Assembly: GCA_031772625.1 (NCBI GenBank)
Contig: CM062817.1
Coordinates: forward strand, 892,042,184 to 892,106,183
Source of the DNA: Pinus tabuliformis
Lineage: Eukaryota > Streptophyta > Pinopsida > Pinales > Pinaceae
DNA length: 64,000 nt
Direction of reading: 5' to 3'
The notes below the pieces were generated by a model. The model saw only the letters and a program-made list of their open reading frames with translations. It had not been told where the DNA came from and ran no database searches. A program made the translations under genes and the position numbers. Of the stretch, positions 23,203 to 34,244 are shown piece after piece. Every line of letters starts with the position of its first letter. Within the stretch, counting starts at the first letter, position 1.

Positions 23203-23817
23203 AGAGAATGGCGGGAGCCGAGAAATGTGACGGAACTTCGAGGATTCATTGGCATTTGTACTTACTACCAGAAGTTCATCAAAGGTTTCTCGCAGCTTGC
23301 TGCAACCCTAACAGATTTGACGAGGAAGGGGGTATTCAGTTGGTCAGATACAGCGCAGCGAGCCTTTGACAGGCTCAAGGAGGTTATGAGCAGCTTCCCA
23401 GTGCTTGCGTTGCCAGATTTCACGCAGCCTTTTGTTTTGGAGTGTGATGCGTCAGGAGAGGGGATCAGCGCAGTATTGATGTAGGGAGGTCACCCCATAG
23501 CCTTTGAGAGCCGGAAACTCCTTCCGCATGAGAGGTTGTATTCTATATACAACAAGGAGATGCTGGCCATCATGCATGCATTGGCTAAGTACCGGCAGTA
23601 TCTGGTGGGTAACAGGTTCAGGGTGAGGACTGATCACAACAGCCTCAAGTTCTTTTTGGAGCAGAAGCAGCTACAGGAGAGGCAGCAGAAGTGGATCAGC
23701 AAGATCCAAGCATATGACTTTGACATTGAGTATGTCAAGGGTAAGAACAACGTGGTAGCAGATGCCCTTTCACGTAGACCAGCCACGTTGTCTCTTATGA
23801 GCTTGGATACAGACTAG
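23203..23817 (+). pseudogene. Outer chromovirus RT end and RNase H
   Basis: Continues the outer pol after the inner insertion: REPRNVTELRGFIGICTYYQ, FIKGFSQLAATLTDL and FSWSDTAQRAFDRLKEVM. RNase H motifs are LECDASGEGISAVLM, IYNKEMLAIMHAL, RTDHNSLKFFL and [11 protein letters not shown], with D, E, D and D present. TAG at about 23482-23484 interrupts after AVLM, where a glutamine is normal, so CAG to TAG is likely. A second TAG in frame follows at 23815-23817. Confidence 0.93.
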
Positions 23818-24701
23818 AGGGCTCGACTCTTAGTAGAGTACTCCAAGGACAGGTTTGCATGTGAGGTTCTAGATGGGCAGGTGGCAGATGACAAGTACAA
23901 GGTGGTCGATGAGATCATCTATTACAGGGGCCGGATCTTCTTGACTGAGGGGTCTCAGCTCAAGAAGAAGATACTCCAGGCATCACATGATTCACCGTTG
24001 GCAGGACATCAGGGGTTTACCAAAACCTACAGGGCCATTAGGGAGAGGTTCTCATGGAAGGGCCTCAAGAAGGACGTACTCCAGCACATCCGAGAGTGAG
24101 ATATTTGCCGAGGAACAAGGGAGAGATGAGCCATCCCACGGGTTTATTGCAGCCTCTTCCCATTCCGAAGGGGAAATGGGAGAGTATTTCGATGGACTTC
24201 ATCACAGGGTTGCCCATGGTACAGGGCAAGGATTGTATCTTTGTCGTCATTGATCGACTGACGAAGTACGCACACTTTTTTGCCATATCTGCACACTATA
24301 CAGCAGCACAGGTGGCCGAGCTGTTCTTCAGAGAGATCTTCAGGCTACATGGTCTTTCTAAGACCATCGTCAGTGATATGGATAGCCGTTTCATGGGCGG
24401 GTTTTGGCAGGAGCTTTTCCAGTTGGTGGGGACAGAGTTGACACCGAGTACCAGTTATCACCCACAAACGGATGGACAGACAGAGATAGTTAACAAGTGG
24501 CTAGAGGGCTACTTGCGTAACTATGTCAGTGGGCAGCAGCGAGCATGGTTGAGGTGGCTGCATCTAGGGGAGTACTGCTACAATACTTCACATCACATGT
24601 CCAATGGTATGTCACCATTCTATGCCTTATATGGGTATCATCCTTTATCTTTTGTCGACGTGATGTTTGGTGATAGCAGGGCTCCTAGAGCCAAGATTTA
24701 G
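23818..24701 (+). pseudogene. Outer chromovirus integrase
   Basis: The zinc-binding domain begins after the stop at 23815-23817: ASHDSPLAGHQGFTKTYRAI, then HIRE at a stop near 24097-24099. The frame shifts, and the core continues in the frame of 24054-24701: KWESISMDFITGLPMVQGKD, VIDRLTKYAHFFA, LSKTIVSDMDSRFMGGFW and YHPQTDGQTEIVNKWLEGYL. Catalytic D, D and E are present. It ends at TAG 24699-24701. Confidence 0.93.
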
Positions 24702-25268
24702 ATCCAAGAGAGTCAAGATATTCTCTGAGCTCTCAAGGATAACATGGCTACAGCACAGAACCAGCAGAAGTTGTATGCCGACAGGGGTCGGGTGGAGAGA
24801 CAGTTCGAGGTTGGGGACATGGTCTACCTACGATTACAGCGATACTGACAGTCGTCGCTTAAGCAGAAGGGGGCTGAGAAGCTCAAGCCCCGCTTTTATG
24901 GGCCATACAGGGTGATACACAGGATTGGACAGGTTGCATATGAGTTGGAGCTGCCCCAAGGCAGCAAGATTCATAACATTTTTCATGTATCATGCCTGAA
25001 GAAGGCATTGGGGCAGCAAGTGACCGTGACAGATGAGCTACCACCCATGGATGATGAGGAGCATTTGGTATTGCAGCCGGAGGCTATCATTGATACCAGG
25101 GAGAGGCAGCTGCGGAGCAGAACTGTCTGGGAATTCTTGGTGAGGTGGAGGAATTTGTCGGATGAGGATGCCACTTGGGAGAGTGAGAAGATCTTACAGC
25201 ATCCATCACTTCAGTGGCTTGAGGACAAGCAACATTTTGCCGGGGGAGACTGTAATATTCCTAATTAG
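24702..25268 (+). pseudogene. Outer chromovirus integrase tail and chromodomain
   Basis: After stops near 24730 and 24846-24848 the frame reads KLKPRFYGPYRVIHRIGQVA and SKIHNIFHVSCLKKALG (GPY/F integrase end). The chromodomain follows: ERQLRSRTVWEFLVRWRNLS, then DEDATWESEKILQHPSLQWL. The coding frame runs across the polypurine tract (GCCGGGGGAGAC) and into the 3' LTR, ending at 25266-25268. Chromodomains of this class bind modified histone tails and bias integration to heterochromatin. Confidence 0.92.
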
Positions 25269-26453
25269 CTATGGCTAATTGAAATATTCGATTTTGTTCA
25301 ATTTTTGCCTTCTATAGTTATTTGTAAATAAAAAGTGAGGAAGGGGGACATAACTCACTTTAGAATAAAAAGTCACTTCCTAGGTAGCACAACATTGTGA
25401 CTTAAAGGGGAGCCATGGGGGCCAAAGGGGGACGCAGAAATGGAGCCCACGCAGACACATGGAGAGACTGCGCAGGAGGGAAGGAACACATGGCAAGAGG
25501 GGAACCACGCAGGAAGGGGTGAGCCTTGGGATTGAGAGAGGCGAAGGCTGTAAAAGAGAGAGGAGCCCCCTCATTTTGGATCATTCAGTTGTGTGCATTT
25601 TCAGCTAGTCGTTTCGACTTCTGAGCACGCTGGCTGTTTAGCTGGTCTGCAGCACTGTTTAGTGCATTGAGTGTCTTCGTTCGGAGATCTCACCTTTAGC
25701 CCCAGGGGACTTCGAGTGTCTGCTCGGGCAAGGTATTTCCATCGGTATTTCAGCAGTAGTTTTTATTAGCATTTTAGGAGCAGTTTCATCAGCGTTTTGG
25801 AGGACTACGCAGCACTTGCAGAGGGACGCAGTTCTTTTTGGTTGTAGTACTGGATTAGGGTTTGCAGGTGGAGTTATGCTGGGAGATTGAGCAGGGGTCC
25901 AGCTCTTATCTCATTGGAGGATTTTTGGCAGGGTTTCAGGCAGTGTTTCAGGCAAAGTTTAGAGGGGTTTTCTTCAATGGCAGCACAGGGCATTGAGGAA
26001 CTATGCAAAACCCCAAGAGTGTTTTTCGGGGGTCGGCCATTCGAGGAAAGCTTTCTGGGTTTTTCTAGGTTTCTTGAGTAGAGCCCGAATCCAGAGTTTC
26101 AGCTTTTTTCGAGGAGGGGAGCAGCCCCAAATCATCATTGTTTTCTAGCAGCAGCCGCAGCATCCACGCAGAGAGGCCATTCTTGTCATTCTGAGAGTAT
26201 TTCTTCACTTGCCTTGTGCAAGTCGAGGTGCCATCTGTCTAATCACCTCTTGTACTCATTTTATTGCTCAGTATAATAAAATGGCTTAGCATTTCTCGCT
26301 GCATTTCTTGTGTATCTGCTTATATTTCCGGTTTACATTATTATATGCTATTCCACTGTTATTTTATCACTTCTGGGTTATTATATCATTTGCACATATT
26401 TGGTTAGAGTTTTTGCTGGGGTTTGAGGAATATTCTGGGTTAGGAATATTGCA
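25252..26453 (+). repeat. 3' LTR of outer chromovirus
   Basis: Second copy of 13955-15159, ending GGAATATTGCA. AATAAA lies at 26275-26280. A GGGGGAGA polypurine tract precedes it at 25243-25250. Confidence 0.93.
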
Positions 26454-27180
26454 ACCGAACTTTGCCCATCTAGTCAAGCCATTACAAATGACTAAATCAA
26501 AGGCCCCACATAGACTAAGCAATTGTTCACCAAAGAGATTGCAACCCTTGTCCTCTGAAATTCTTTCCCACTGATGATTACTTTCTTCTGTAAGCCCAAT
26601 AGGGTCACAATCATCTTTACAACAAAGAATGCTAGCTTGCTCACTTGCAGTCCTAGCATTGAAATCACCCACTATAAGGACTTCACCTAGCTGCGAATAT
26701 GTTGCAATATCCGCTTTTAAAGCTGCAAATGGATCTTTATGGTCAAGCCCTCTACCTTTGTAGATTTTTTAAACCTATGGTGCAAAATAGCATGCTGCAA
26801 TTTTGATGTGGTTTCCATTTTCTGGTATTTTAAACCAAATGAATTGCTTATTTGAGTCTTCTTTTTCTAACTGAATAAGACGACCTTCTTTCTCCCTTAC
26901 TAAAACCATGATACCCCCGTGCCCTTTGCCATTCCCTGTTGCCTTGTTCCACACTGCCATCTTCCAGTATCCTTCAAACAAAGGTGTCCTGCACCCTTCA
27001 TGCTCATGTGTTTCTAACTTTCTATGAGGCAAATTATGTCTCTATTTTCCGCAATAGGCCCTAACCTAAGTCCTCGTCTCCATGGGTAACCTCTGCAATT
27101 CCAACAAGCTAATCTTAAGGAAACCTGGGTATGACTTGATTGCTATTTATTTTGACATGCAAGACTCACATTTGAGTTGT
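26454..27180 (-). pseudogene. LINE ORF2, 5' part: AP-type endonuclease
   Basis: Reverse strand. The start is near RLACWNCRGYPWRRG (about 27100), the LxWNCRG opening typical of LINE endonucleases, followed by ENRDIICLIES with the metal-binding glutamate. Then come GHGGIMVLVREKEGR and IWFKIPENGNHIKIAACYF. After stops near 26770, LIVGDFNARTASEQAS supplies the catalytic DFN motif. The domain is cut at 26453 by the chromovirus and resumes at 13954 with GNFTCNTYSG and LDYVICSHG. The enzyme nicks target DNA to prime reverse transcription. Stops in frame make it inactive. Confidence 0.88.
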
Positions 27181-27310
27181 TGTCCCTGTTTTCCCATACC
27201 GACCTTGCTTTCTGATTTCCTGTTGAAGAGTTTGTTGCCTCTTCTTTATTACCATCTTGTTGCTTTGTTCTGGAAGGAGGCCCAAATTGTGTTATCACAA
27301 CTTTGCCTTT

Positions 27311-28096
27311 TTAAATCCATGCTCTCTTTCCTTCATCTCTTGCTGCCCTAACCTTTAAAATTTCCTCCCTTCTTTCCTCCTGTTGTTTTAGAGTTAAATC
27401 TTCTTCTAGGAAAAAACGAGAACCCCTCAAGAGATGTTTCTTACTTAGAATAATATATTTATCACGCAAGCTAGGCATAATGACTTTTACAGGCCTAGCT
27501 CTCTCCCCGTTAAACTTACCCACCCTCCATGCTTGACATATTTGTCCTTTCCATAGCAACTTGTCTTTTAAGAAGTCTCTTGCAAGGTCAAGAGTACATT
27601 CATTTTTCCCATAGTCTTTCACCCCTTTAATAATTATGTTTGTTGCCCTATTTTGTCTTTCTTTGCCTTCACTATCTTGCATGTTGTCAACCTGAATATT
27701 TGTTCCTTCGTCCTTATTAGCAGAATTGCTAATAACTTGAGCCCAAGTTTTGGAAACTTTGGTGGAATCTCCTTTTGTTTCTTCTCTTGCGTTCTCTTCA
27801 TGGTTGTTTATTTGGGCAATCATTTTCCCTTTATCCTAGGATGATTTCACATTCACCACCTTTGTACTTTCCACTACAGATTTCTTTATGTTTTGCACAT
27901 CCGCTTGCATGCGTTGCCATTCTGTCTTCCCTATCAGGGAAGCTTCCTGTAGCAATGCCACTTGTTCTTTTAAAATTTTATTGCTTTCTACTAACGCATT
28001 GCTCTCAGCCATTATTATATGAATTTTATGATCTCTTTCCTGCCCTTTAGCTTCTAAAACCTCCAACCTTTGTTTTGCATTTAACAATTCTTTCAC
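27311..28096 (-). pseudogene. LINE ORF1: coiled coil plus RNA-binding domain
   Basis: 28096-27836 is a coiled coil (LNAKQRLEVLEAKGQERDHK, then SNKILKEQVALLQEA). After one in-frame TAG at about 27838, the frame continues 27823-27311 with TNIIIKGVKDYGKNECTLDL, ARPVKVIMPSLRDKYIILSK and GSRFFLEEDLTLKQQEERRE. This order, coiled coil then an RRM-like fold then a basic C-terminal domain, is that of L1-type ORF1p, which coats the RNA. A second stop follows KRAWI near 27311, and the sequence continues past it, so the original protein was longer. Plant L1 ORF1 often ends in a CCHC knuckle; none is seen here. Confidence 0.78.
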
Positions 28097-28169
28097 ATAA
28101 AGATCAGATGACCAGGTGAGAGGCGTGGATGTGGGACTATATAAGAAAGAATCATCAATGACTTTTCCT

Positions 28170-28906
28170 TATGAAAAACAAAAATTATTTATTTTTGAGT
28201 CAAGGGTCAAAAGTGTCACCACAAGACCAAGTCGGCCCTCCTTGGGAACAAGTGGGCTTGGGCTCCAAAAGCCACCTATTCGACCTCATGGATCTGTATA
28301 TATAAAGGGCAACTTGACCACTTTAGAGGCTATTCATTTACTTGTCATATACATCGATCTCTGTACCAAAACAAAGAGGAAAATCCAGGGAAGACAAAGG
28401 AAAGAGGAGGACAAAGGAGAGAGAAGATGAAGAATATTCTGCCCTAGTTCTATGAATTTTTTTGAGGTATTGCAAGCCCGAAATTTTAGGGGTCAAAATT
28501 TCAGGGACCGAAAAAGCAGGAGCCGAAATTTCAAGAGATGACGAGATTTCAAATGTTTGACCAAAGTTGACTTTGATGACTTTGACTTGCAGGAGAAGCT
28601 TTAAAGGAGGATTGATTTGGGTCTATGTGGCAGTCTTTGTCTTTGTATTGGGTCTTGGATATCCCACTTTGATCTAATTCTATAAGAGGATTTTCTTGGG
28701 TTTTCCGCCTTATGGGGTTTTGCCCTGGCTTGGAGCCTATATCTTTGTGCTCTTGTCTCTTGTGATCTTCATGTTTTTGTGTTTTTGGTAATTGCTTGAT
28801 GAAAGAAGAAGAACATAAAAATTTAATAAAGAAGCCAACAAATTCACAAGTAATTATCAAGTAAGAGAAATCAGCCCTAATCTACAAGCCTATTGATTTC
28901 TCAACA
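28170..28906 (+). repeat. LTR A of element X, right piece
   Basis: Resumes the LTR at TATGAAAAACAAAAATT and is collinear with LTR B and LTR C to TTGATTTCTCAACA. TATATATAAA lies at 28297-28306. The first 220 bp of this LTR are at 11075. Confidence 0.88.
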
Positions 28907-28923
28907 TGGTATCAAAGCTAAGG
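28907..28923 (+). promoter_or_regulatory. Primer-binding site of element X
   Basis: TGGTATCAAAGCTAAGG directly follows the CA end of LTR A; initiator tRNA-Met type. The second copy, after LTR B, is decayed to TGGTACAGGAGCTAAGG (37704). Confidence 0.85.
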
Positions 28924-29709
28924 TGAAGGAAGGACATTCTGAAGATAACAAATTGTTGGCACTTTTCTTGAATACACTCTTATGGCATCTACATTGTAGA
29001 ACACTATTTGAAGTTACATCTCTAGTCAAGTTTGCAAGGATAATTTTAGGAAAGAAAATGGACAATTATCTTTGAGTTTAAGGGCAAATTTTGTTGCACA
29101 TCCTAAAGCAAGTCCAAGTTTCTTTTGAAATGTTGAATGCAAGTGATGATACTTGTTTCAAAACTGTGATAAATAGGTAAGTTACTTCAAGGGGTAGCAA
29201 AGAAGGAAAAGTTCTATAACAGAGGTAAGCGAAGGAACTTTGGGATCTGTTATGTCGAGTTTAGAAGGATCCTGTAACTATTATAGAGCCTCAAAAGAAG
29301 CCGAAAATCTCAGTGCATTTAGCAACAGAACCAAGACATAGCTAAGGGGCGTATCTTGTCTTTTATGTTGAAAAGTAGGATGGAGTTTTTGTGGCAAAGA
29401 TAATATCTATCCAAAGTCTACAATATCCATTCAAAAGATGTCCGATATTTATGTTTGTGATCCAAATTAATATTATCACATCAGTCCAAAACACGCTCAT
29501 TAGTGAAGGAAGAACTAAAGGAGGATCAAGGTTTACTTACTATATTACAGGAATAGAAAGAAATTGCTAACTGTGGTGACCCTAAAAACAAAGGTACTCT
29601 ATTCTTGTGCCATATTAAGCTCTTTGTAATACAAGTTCCTGTAAACAAGTTATATTTTTAAGAAGCACCTCCTCCTAACACTTAAGTCATCAATCTACGA
29701 CCGAAGTGA

Positions 29710-30814
29710 TGTGAAAAATCGGAAACCCGATTCCTATTCCAGCAACTCGAAATAATTCGCCTAATTGTTAAATTAATTTTTACAATTTATTTGTTGTGTG
29801 CTACCACTGAATCAATCACACTACAACCTACACAAATAAACTGCAGAAGAAATATACACTGGAATAAATGTTAGTACACACATAAATTTACACACTTATT
29901 TTTGGACCAATGTCCCCGGAAAAACCCAACTCGGGAAAACCGATGCAGCAGCTGAGGCTTTTATTATTATGCAACAGTGAAATAATCTGAGTACAACTGG
30001 ATGTTGAAACTGGCAATCCTACAAAGAAATACTGGCAAGAAAAATCTAGTGAGAAATTTCCTCACCCCACAGGGAAATCCGGGCACTGACCTCAGCGCAA
30101 ATTGAGTCGTCCAAGATGGCTCTACGCAGTCACTGCATCACCCTAGCGCAGTTGCTCCTGTACTCAGCTCGGAACAGCTTCTCCTCAAGCCGTCTGATCA
30201 ATTGCTATCTGGGAAAATGTCTCTCCTAGCCTCTGGAACGTGTCCCAGCTTTTGGCACTAAAACTCAGCTTCTCCCCAGCAATTTCGAAATTGCCTCTAT
30301 AGGCTACTGTGCTGCTCTGCGTCAGCCTCACTATGGCTCCTCTACCTCTCTGCAAATGCACTCACTGAAACTGGAATCCTTCCTCCAGCTTCACTGTCCC
30401 TTCCCCTCTCTCACTGCTTCGATTTCTCTGGCTCTCTTTCTGGCAATTGAATGTTGCTACTCAGGAAATCGAACTACTCAAGTTATTTCTCCAAGCCCCA
30501 TCGACTTTTTCTTATAATCCTCCATTGGGACTCCAACGGCCAAGATTAAATCTTAATTAATGGCTAGGATTAACTTGAAGTCGCTCCGTGCGAATTTCTA
30601 GATCATTCATGCCATAACTTAATTAATTCTGCTTAATTAGTCATATTCCCTAAGTTTAGACTTAGTAAATATTTAAAAACTGACTAATAATCTAATAAAG
30701 TCATTTCTAGTCGGAATTTCCAGAAACGATTATTGGGTTTTAGGGATCTCATGCATTCTAGCCTCTCCACAAAATTTCAAGGCTAGAACACATCCGATGC
30801 TACAAAAACTAACA
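29710..30814 (-). repeat. 3' LTR of gag-only Copia element (subfamily II)
   Basis: 1105 bp, TG...CA. In its own orientation it begins TGTTAGTTTTTGTAGCATC, related to but distinct from subfamily I (TGTTGATTTGGGGTAGCATC). The polypurine tract AAGAGGGAG (reverse complement at 30815-30823) abuts it. Confidence 0.9.
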
Positions 30815-31345
30815 CTCCCTCTTAGCGAGGAATGTGTTCTAAAGTTGTTGCGCCCTGTAGCAACACCCTGTCTCTGCATCATCTCTTGTCACGCTGTTGA
30901 TGTCTGGCTATTGCTGCCCACCAACTACTGCGCAACTCTGATATGTGTTGCATCTATGTCGCTTCTACTAAACTGTGGCCAACATTGCAACTCCCTCTCC
31001 ATCTGTTGTTGCTGCAACTGCAACATCTGCAACTGAAAAGCATCATAAACACTGAATCAATTGTAATCAGTATGATGCATCTGTCACCCGAGTCTCTGGT
31101 TGTTGCTAGTATCTGCTTTGTCACTGAGGCATCTGCGTTGATGCTGACTCTGCATTGTTGCCAACTCTGCATTGCATTCCCCAACATCTGACTGCAACTA
31201 GACTCCACATCTGTCACTCTGGTATCTGACTGCATCCACTGCCACTGATCCATCCTGCTACAGAATACTGTGGGCCCCCATAGCAAGGTACTGATCCATG
31301 AGGTGGACCTCCTCAAGAATCTTGCCCATCTATAGCAGTCTAGGG
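30815..31345 (-). other. 3' spacer of gag-only Copia element
   Basis: Pyrimidine/CTG-rich on the plus strand (TTGTTGCTGCAACTGCAAC near 31004) and related in reverse to the spacer at 170-435 of the first Copia element. It joins the gag remnant directly, marking where pol was lost. Confidence 0.7.
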
Positions 31346-31633
31346 CTACAAAACCAAATCTCCCCATTTCACTCCTGGGGGTATGTCAGCAAACATAGCG
31401 AAGTCTTCCTCCAGCCTAGAGGACAGCCTATCAATCTCTTTTGATGTTTCTTGTTGGTCCTGCTTCTCCTCCTTGTCCTTCCTTCTGAGAAGACACTGGG
31501 CACTGTAGTGACCGAGCTCACCACACCTGAAGCACTTGACCTTCGACATGTCCTTCTCCTTCTTACGCAAACTAGAAGTCGATCTGTTATCCAAATTTGC
31601 ATTCTGGCTAACTCGCACGACCTCCTCTAGCAA
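31346..31633 (-). pseudogene. Copia gag C-terminus with zinc knuckle
   Basis: A 95-codon frame. KVKCFRCGELGHYSAQCLLR is a complete C-x2-C-x4-H-x4-C knuckle, the RNA-binding motif of gag. It is followed by a charged segment (RKDKEEKQDQQETSKEIDRL) and an ending PGVKWGDLVL before TAG. The capsid part upstream is lost or unreadable; no protease, integrase or RT follows. The knuckle itself is intact. Whether this small frame was ever translated alone is unknown. Confidence 0.8.
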
Positions 31634-31960
31634 TCTCGTACGGTCATCCCTGCAAGACTGTAAAAACTGTGAGACTCAAAACTGAAGATAATAAGCTCGA
31701 AAATCTCCCTTTCTCACTGCTTAGTTGCTGGATCTACTACTCGCACTACCTTCTGGAGTGAGAAGATATGCTCACAACTACTGCCAATCTGCAACTGGAA
31801 AAATTAGATCTCTAAAACCCAAGATCCCCTGAGAGAAATTTTCCCTCTACTATGTGCTCTTCTTCCACCCAACGCTAGCTCTTCTCTAGCAAACTGCTGC
31901 AAAACTACTGCGTCCAGCTAGAGATCTGCTCTGCGAAAAATATTGGTTGCTCCCTCTACC
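31634..31960 (-). other. Leader and decayed gag of the Copia element, lower part
   Basis: Between the knuckle frame and the solo LTR. No sustained frame. With 32924-33111 it would form the region from PBS to gag in the uninterrupted element. Confidence 0.55.
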
Positions 31961-32923
31961 TATTGATTTGGGGTAGCATCGGATGTGCTCTAGCCACAAA
32001 ATTTGGTGGAGAGGTTGGGGCACATAAGATCTCCAATATCCAAAAAGTGTTTTGGCAGATTTTAAACAAAGCAGGAGATAATAAAATAATTAATATTTTT
32101 AATGGAGTCCCTAAGTCTAAACTTAGGGAAAAATAAAATATTAATGTGTATTAATATAAATCTATGTTAGAATGGTCCAAAAGACATGGATGAAGCCAGA
32201 TCTAATCTTAGCCGTTGATTAGGGACTTAATCTCAGTCGTTGAGATCTCAACAGAAAAATTATAAGAGAAGGCTTGAGGGGCACTTGGAGAACACACTGA
32301 GGGAGACCAGTCACTTCAATTTTTGGAGCAAGGTTTGCTAAGAAATTGAACCAGTGGTCTAGAGAGCAGTCAGGAGGCAGCAAGTACGAAACAGAGAGAC
32401 GGGAGATCAGCACAGAAGAGGCAAAGCCAAAGCCAGAGGAAGCCACGCAGAGGCAGCAGAGACTGCGTAGAGCCAGAAGGGCCTACGTCATCCACGCAGA
32501 GGCTGCAGGATTGACACAGAGGCCCAGAGAGGCTGCGCAGCGCCTCAGTAGGTTGACGCAGAGGGTTTCAAGCTGACACAGAGGGTTTTCGGCTATAACA
32601 GAGGTCAGTAGGGCCTACACTGGGTTTAGAAAAGTGCTGCAAGTTTGTCTATCTGTGGCTAAGCCAGTTTAGCACCCTGTTGTACAAGAAAATTGCTGAA
32701 TAATAAAATCCTCCCTTGCTGCACCGGTTTTCCCACATTAGGTTTTTCTAGGGACATTAGTCAAAAATAACTGTGTCAATGTGTGCATATGTTTGTTTCT
32801 GTATTACGGTGTGATATCTGCAGCAGTATTTATTTAAATGTTTGTTGAAGTAATTTCATGAATAACTTATGATGAAATAAGTAGGAAAAGTAAATCAGTT
32901 GCTACAGTGATAGAATTTTCACA
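31961..32923 (+). repeat. Solo LTR, Copia subfamily I, nested in gag-only Copia
   Basis: 963 bp, begins TATTGATTTGGGG (first base pair of TG changed) and ends AGAATTTTCACA, matching 445-1394. Target duplication CTACC at 31956-31960 and 32924-32928 is perfect. No internal sequence is present, so recombination between two LTRs of a full element removed it. The poly(A) region CTGAATAATAAAATCC is retained near 32696. Confidence 0.95.
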
Positions 32924-33111
32924 CTACCTCTGGAATCCCTCGATCTGGAGAGATCGAAAAATTTGTCACTCTCTCAGAAAAATCGACTCTCCTCAAGAAA
33001 TTCAACCTCTTCACCAAGGTGACTGCGCTGCCTTTGGGGTTTCGATCTGCTGCCCCTCAATGAACAGTGAAACTCCCTCTTCCTTCGCTACTGAGCTCTC
33101 CAACTGATCAT

Positions 33112-33127
33112 CTGTGCTTTGATACCA
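33112..33127 (-). promoter_or_regulatory. Primer-binding site of gag-only Copia element
   Basis: The plus strand reads GTGCTTTGATACCA just before the LTR; the reverse complement is TGGTATCAAAGCAC, initiator tRNA-Met type. This fixes the element's orientation as reverse. Confidence 0.85.
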
Positions 33128-34244
33128 TGTGAAATTTTATCTATTGCAACTACTGGAAATTATTCTTCTAACTCAAAAATTAATTATGCAGTTTATTTTC
33201 TACAATAAATAACGAATAAAATCACAGCGGAAATTTTCACCATAAAAATGTTGTTGAAAAATAAGATACTGGAAACTGAGAAATTCTAACACAATAATTT
33301 TGACAGTTATTTTTTGACTAATGTCCCTCGGAAAAACCCAACTCGGGAAAACCAGTGCAGCAGCTGAGGGTTTTATTATCATGCAACAGCGAAATAATCT
33401 GAGTACAACTGGATGTCGAAACTGGAAATCCTACAAAGAAATACTGGCAAGAAAAATCTAGTGAGGAAGTTCCTCACTCCACAGGGAAATTCAAGCACTG
33501 ACCTCGGCTCAAATTGAGTCGTCCAAACTGGCTTTGCACAGTCACTGCGTCACCCTAGCGCAGTTGCTCCTGTACTCAGCTCAGAACAACTTCTTCTCAA
33601 GCCGTCTGATCAGTTGTTGTCTAGGAAAATGTCTCTCCTGGCCTCTGGAACCTCTACCCATCTTTTAGCACTGAAACTTAGCTTCTGCCCAGCAATTTTG
33701 AAATTGCCTCTAGAGGCTACTACGCTGCTCTGCGTCAGCCTCACTATGGCTCCTCTGCCTCTCTGCAAATGCACTCACCGAAACTGGAATCCTTCCTCCG
33801 ACTTCACTGTCCATGCCCCTCTCTCACTGCTTCAATTTCTCTGGCTCTCTCTCCAACAACTGAATGCTGCTACTCAGGAAATCGATCTACTCATGAAATC
33901 AAACTGCTCAAGTTATTTCTCCAAGCCACATCGACTACTTCTTATAATCCTCTGTTGGAACTCCAACAGCCAAGATTAAATCTTAATTGATGGCTAGGAT
34001 TAACTTGAAATCGCTCCGTGTGAGTTTCTAGATCATTCACGCCATAACTTAATTAATTCTGATTAATTAGTCATATTCTTTAAGTTTAGACTTCGGAAAT
34101 ATTTAAAAACTAACTAATAATCTAATTAAGTCATTTCTAAGCGTAATTTCCAAAAACGATTTTTGGGTTTTGGAGATCTCATGCATGCTAGCCTCTCCAC
34201 AAAATTTCAAGGCTAGAACACATCCAATGCTACAAAAACTAACA
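33128..34244 (-). repeat. 5' LTR of gag-only Copia element (subfamily II)
   Basis: 1117 bp, collinear with 29710-30814 with numerous substitutions. TG...CA ends. Confidence 0.9.

Larger units (their letters stand above)
13955..26453 (+). mobile_element. Outer Ty3/Gypsy chromovirus, about 7.3 kb net, inserted in LINE
   Basis: Two LTRs of about 1.2 kb (13955-15159 and 25252-26453), estimated by eye at about 97% identical, flank a PBS, gag, protease, RT/RNase H, integrase and chromodomain. The flanks are ACCGG (13950-13954) and ACCGA (26454-26458), a 4/5 target duplication. On the LINE strand the endonuclease reading GLTRWAKFG resumes with GNFTCNTYSG across the element, confirming the site. A second chromovirus (17960-23197) splits it. 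Domain order PR-RT-RH-IN-chromodomain and the initiator tRNA-Met PBS place it among plant chromoviruses. Several in-frame stops and frameshifts make it inactive. Confidence 0.95.
11300..28169 (-). mobile_element. Reverse-strand LINE split by a chromovirus
   Basis: Read on the reverse strand: ORF1 (28096-27311), ORF2 endonuclease (about 27180-26454), the chromovirus insertion (26453-13955), then the rest of ORF2 to 11349. Without the insertion it is about 4.4 kb, a normal size for a nearly full-length LINE. It sits inside LTR A of element X. The flanks share an imperfect A-rich duplication (AAGAAATTATTT near 11288 and ACAAAAATTATTT near 28178), as expected for target-primed insertion. The 3' end lacks a long poly(A) and stops in CATTAAAA. 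Exact ends are uncertain because the target is low complexity. Confidence 0.85.
29710..34244 (-). mobile_element. Gag-only Copia element, reverse strand
   Basis: LTRs 33128-34244 (5' on this strand) and 29710-30814 (3') both run TGTGAAA...ACTAACA in plus-strand reading. The target duplication is AGTGA at 29705-29709 and 34245-34249, a perfect match. The uninterrupted target is present at about 38504-38512 in internal 2 of element X (CCGAAGTGAAATATGAATAC), an empty site. The PBS is the reverse complement of 33112-33127. The internal part (30815-33127) keeps a leader, a gag C-terminal piece and a 3' spacer; pol is gone. A solo LTR (31961-32923) is nested inside. Confidence 0.93.

Noticed and set aside
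28907-28923. tRNA-like matches (TGGTATCAAAGC and similar at 15161, 33112, 50645, 60892)
   Set aside because: They are single primer-binding sites adjacent to LTR ends, without the rest of a tRNA gene.
30954-31367. Reverse-strand frame of 137 codons
   Set aside because: Falls in the CTG/CAG-rich Copia spacer and crosses into the gag remnant in a wrong frame; Cys/Ser-rich composition only.
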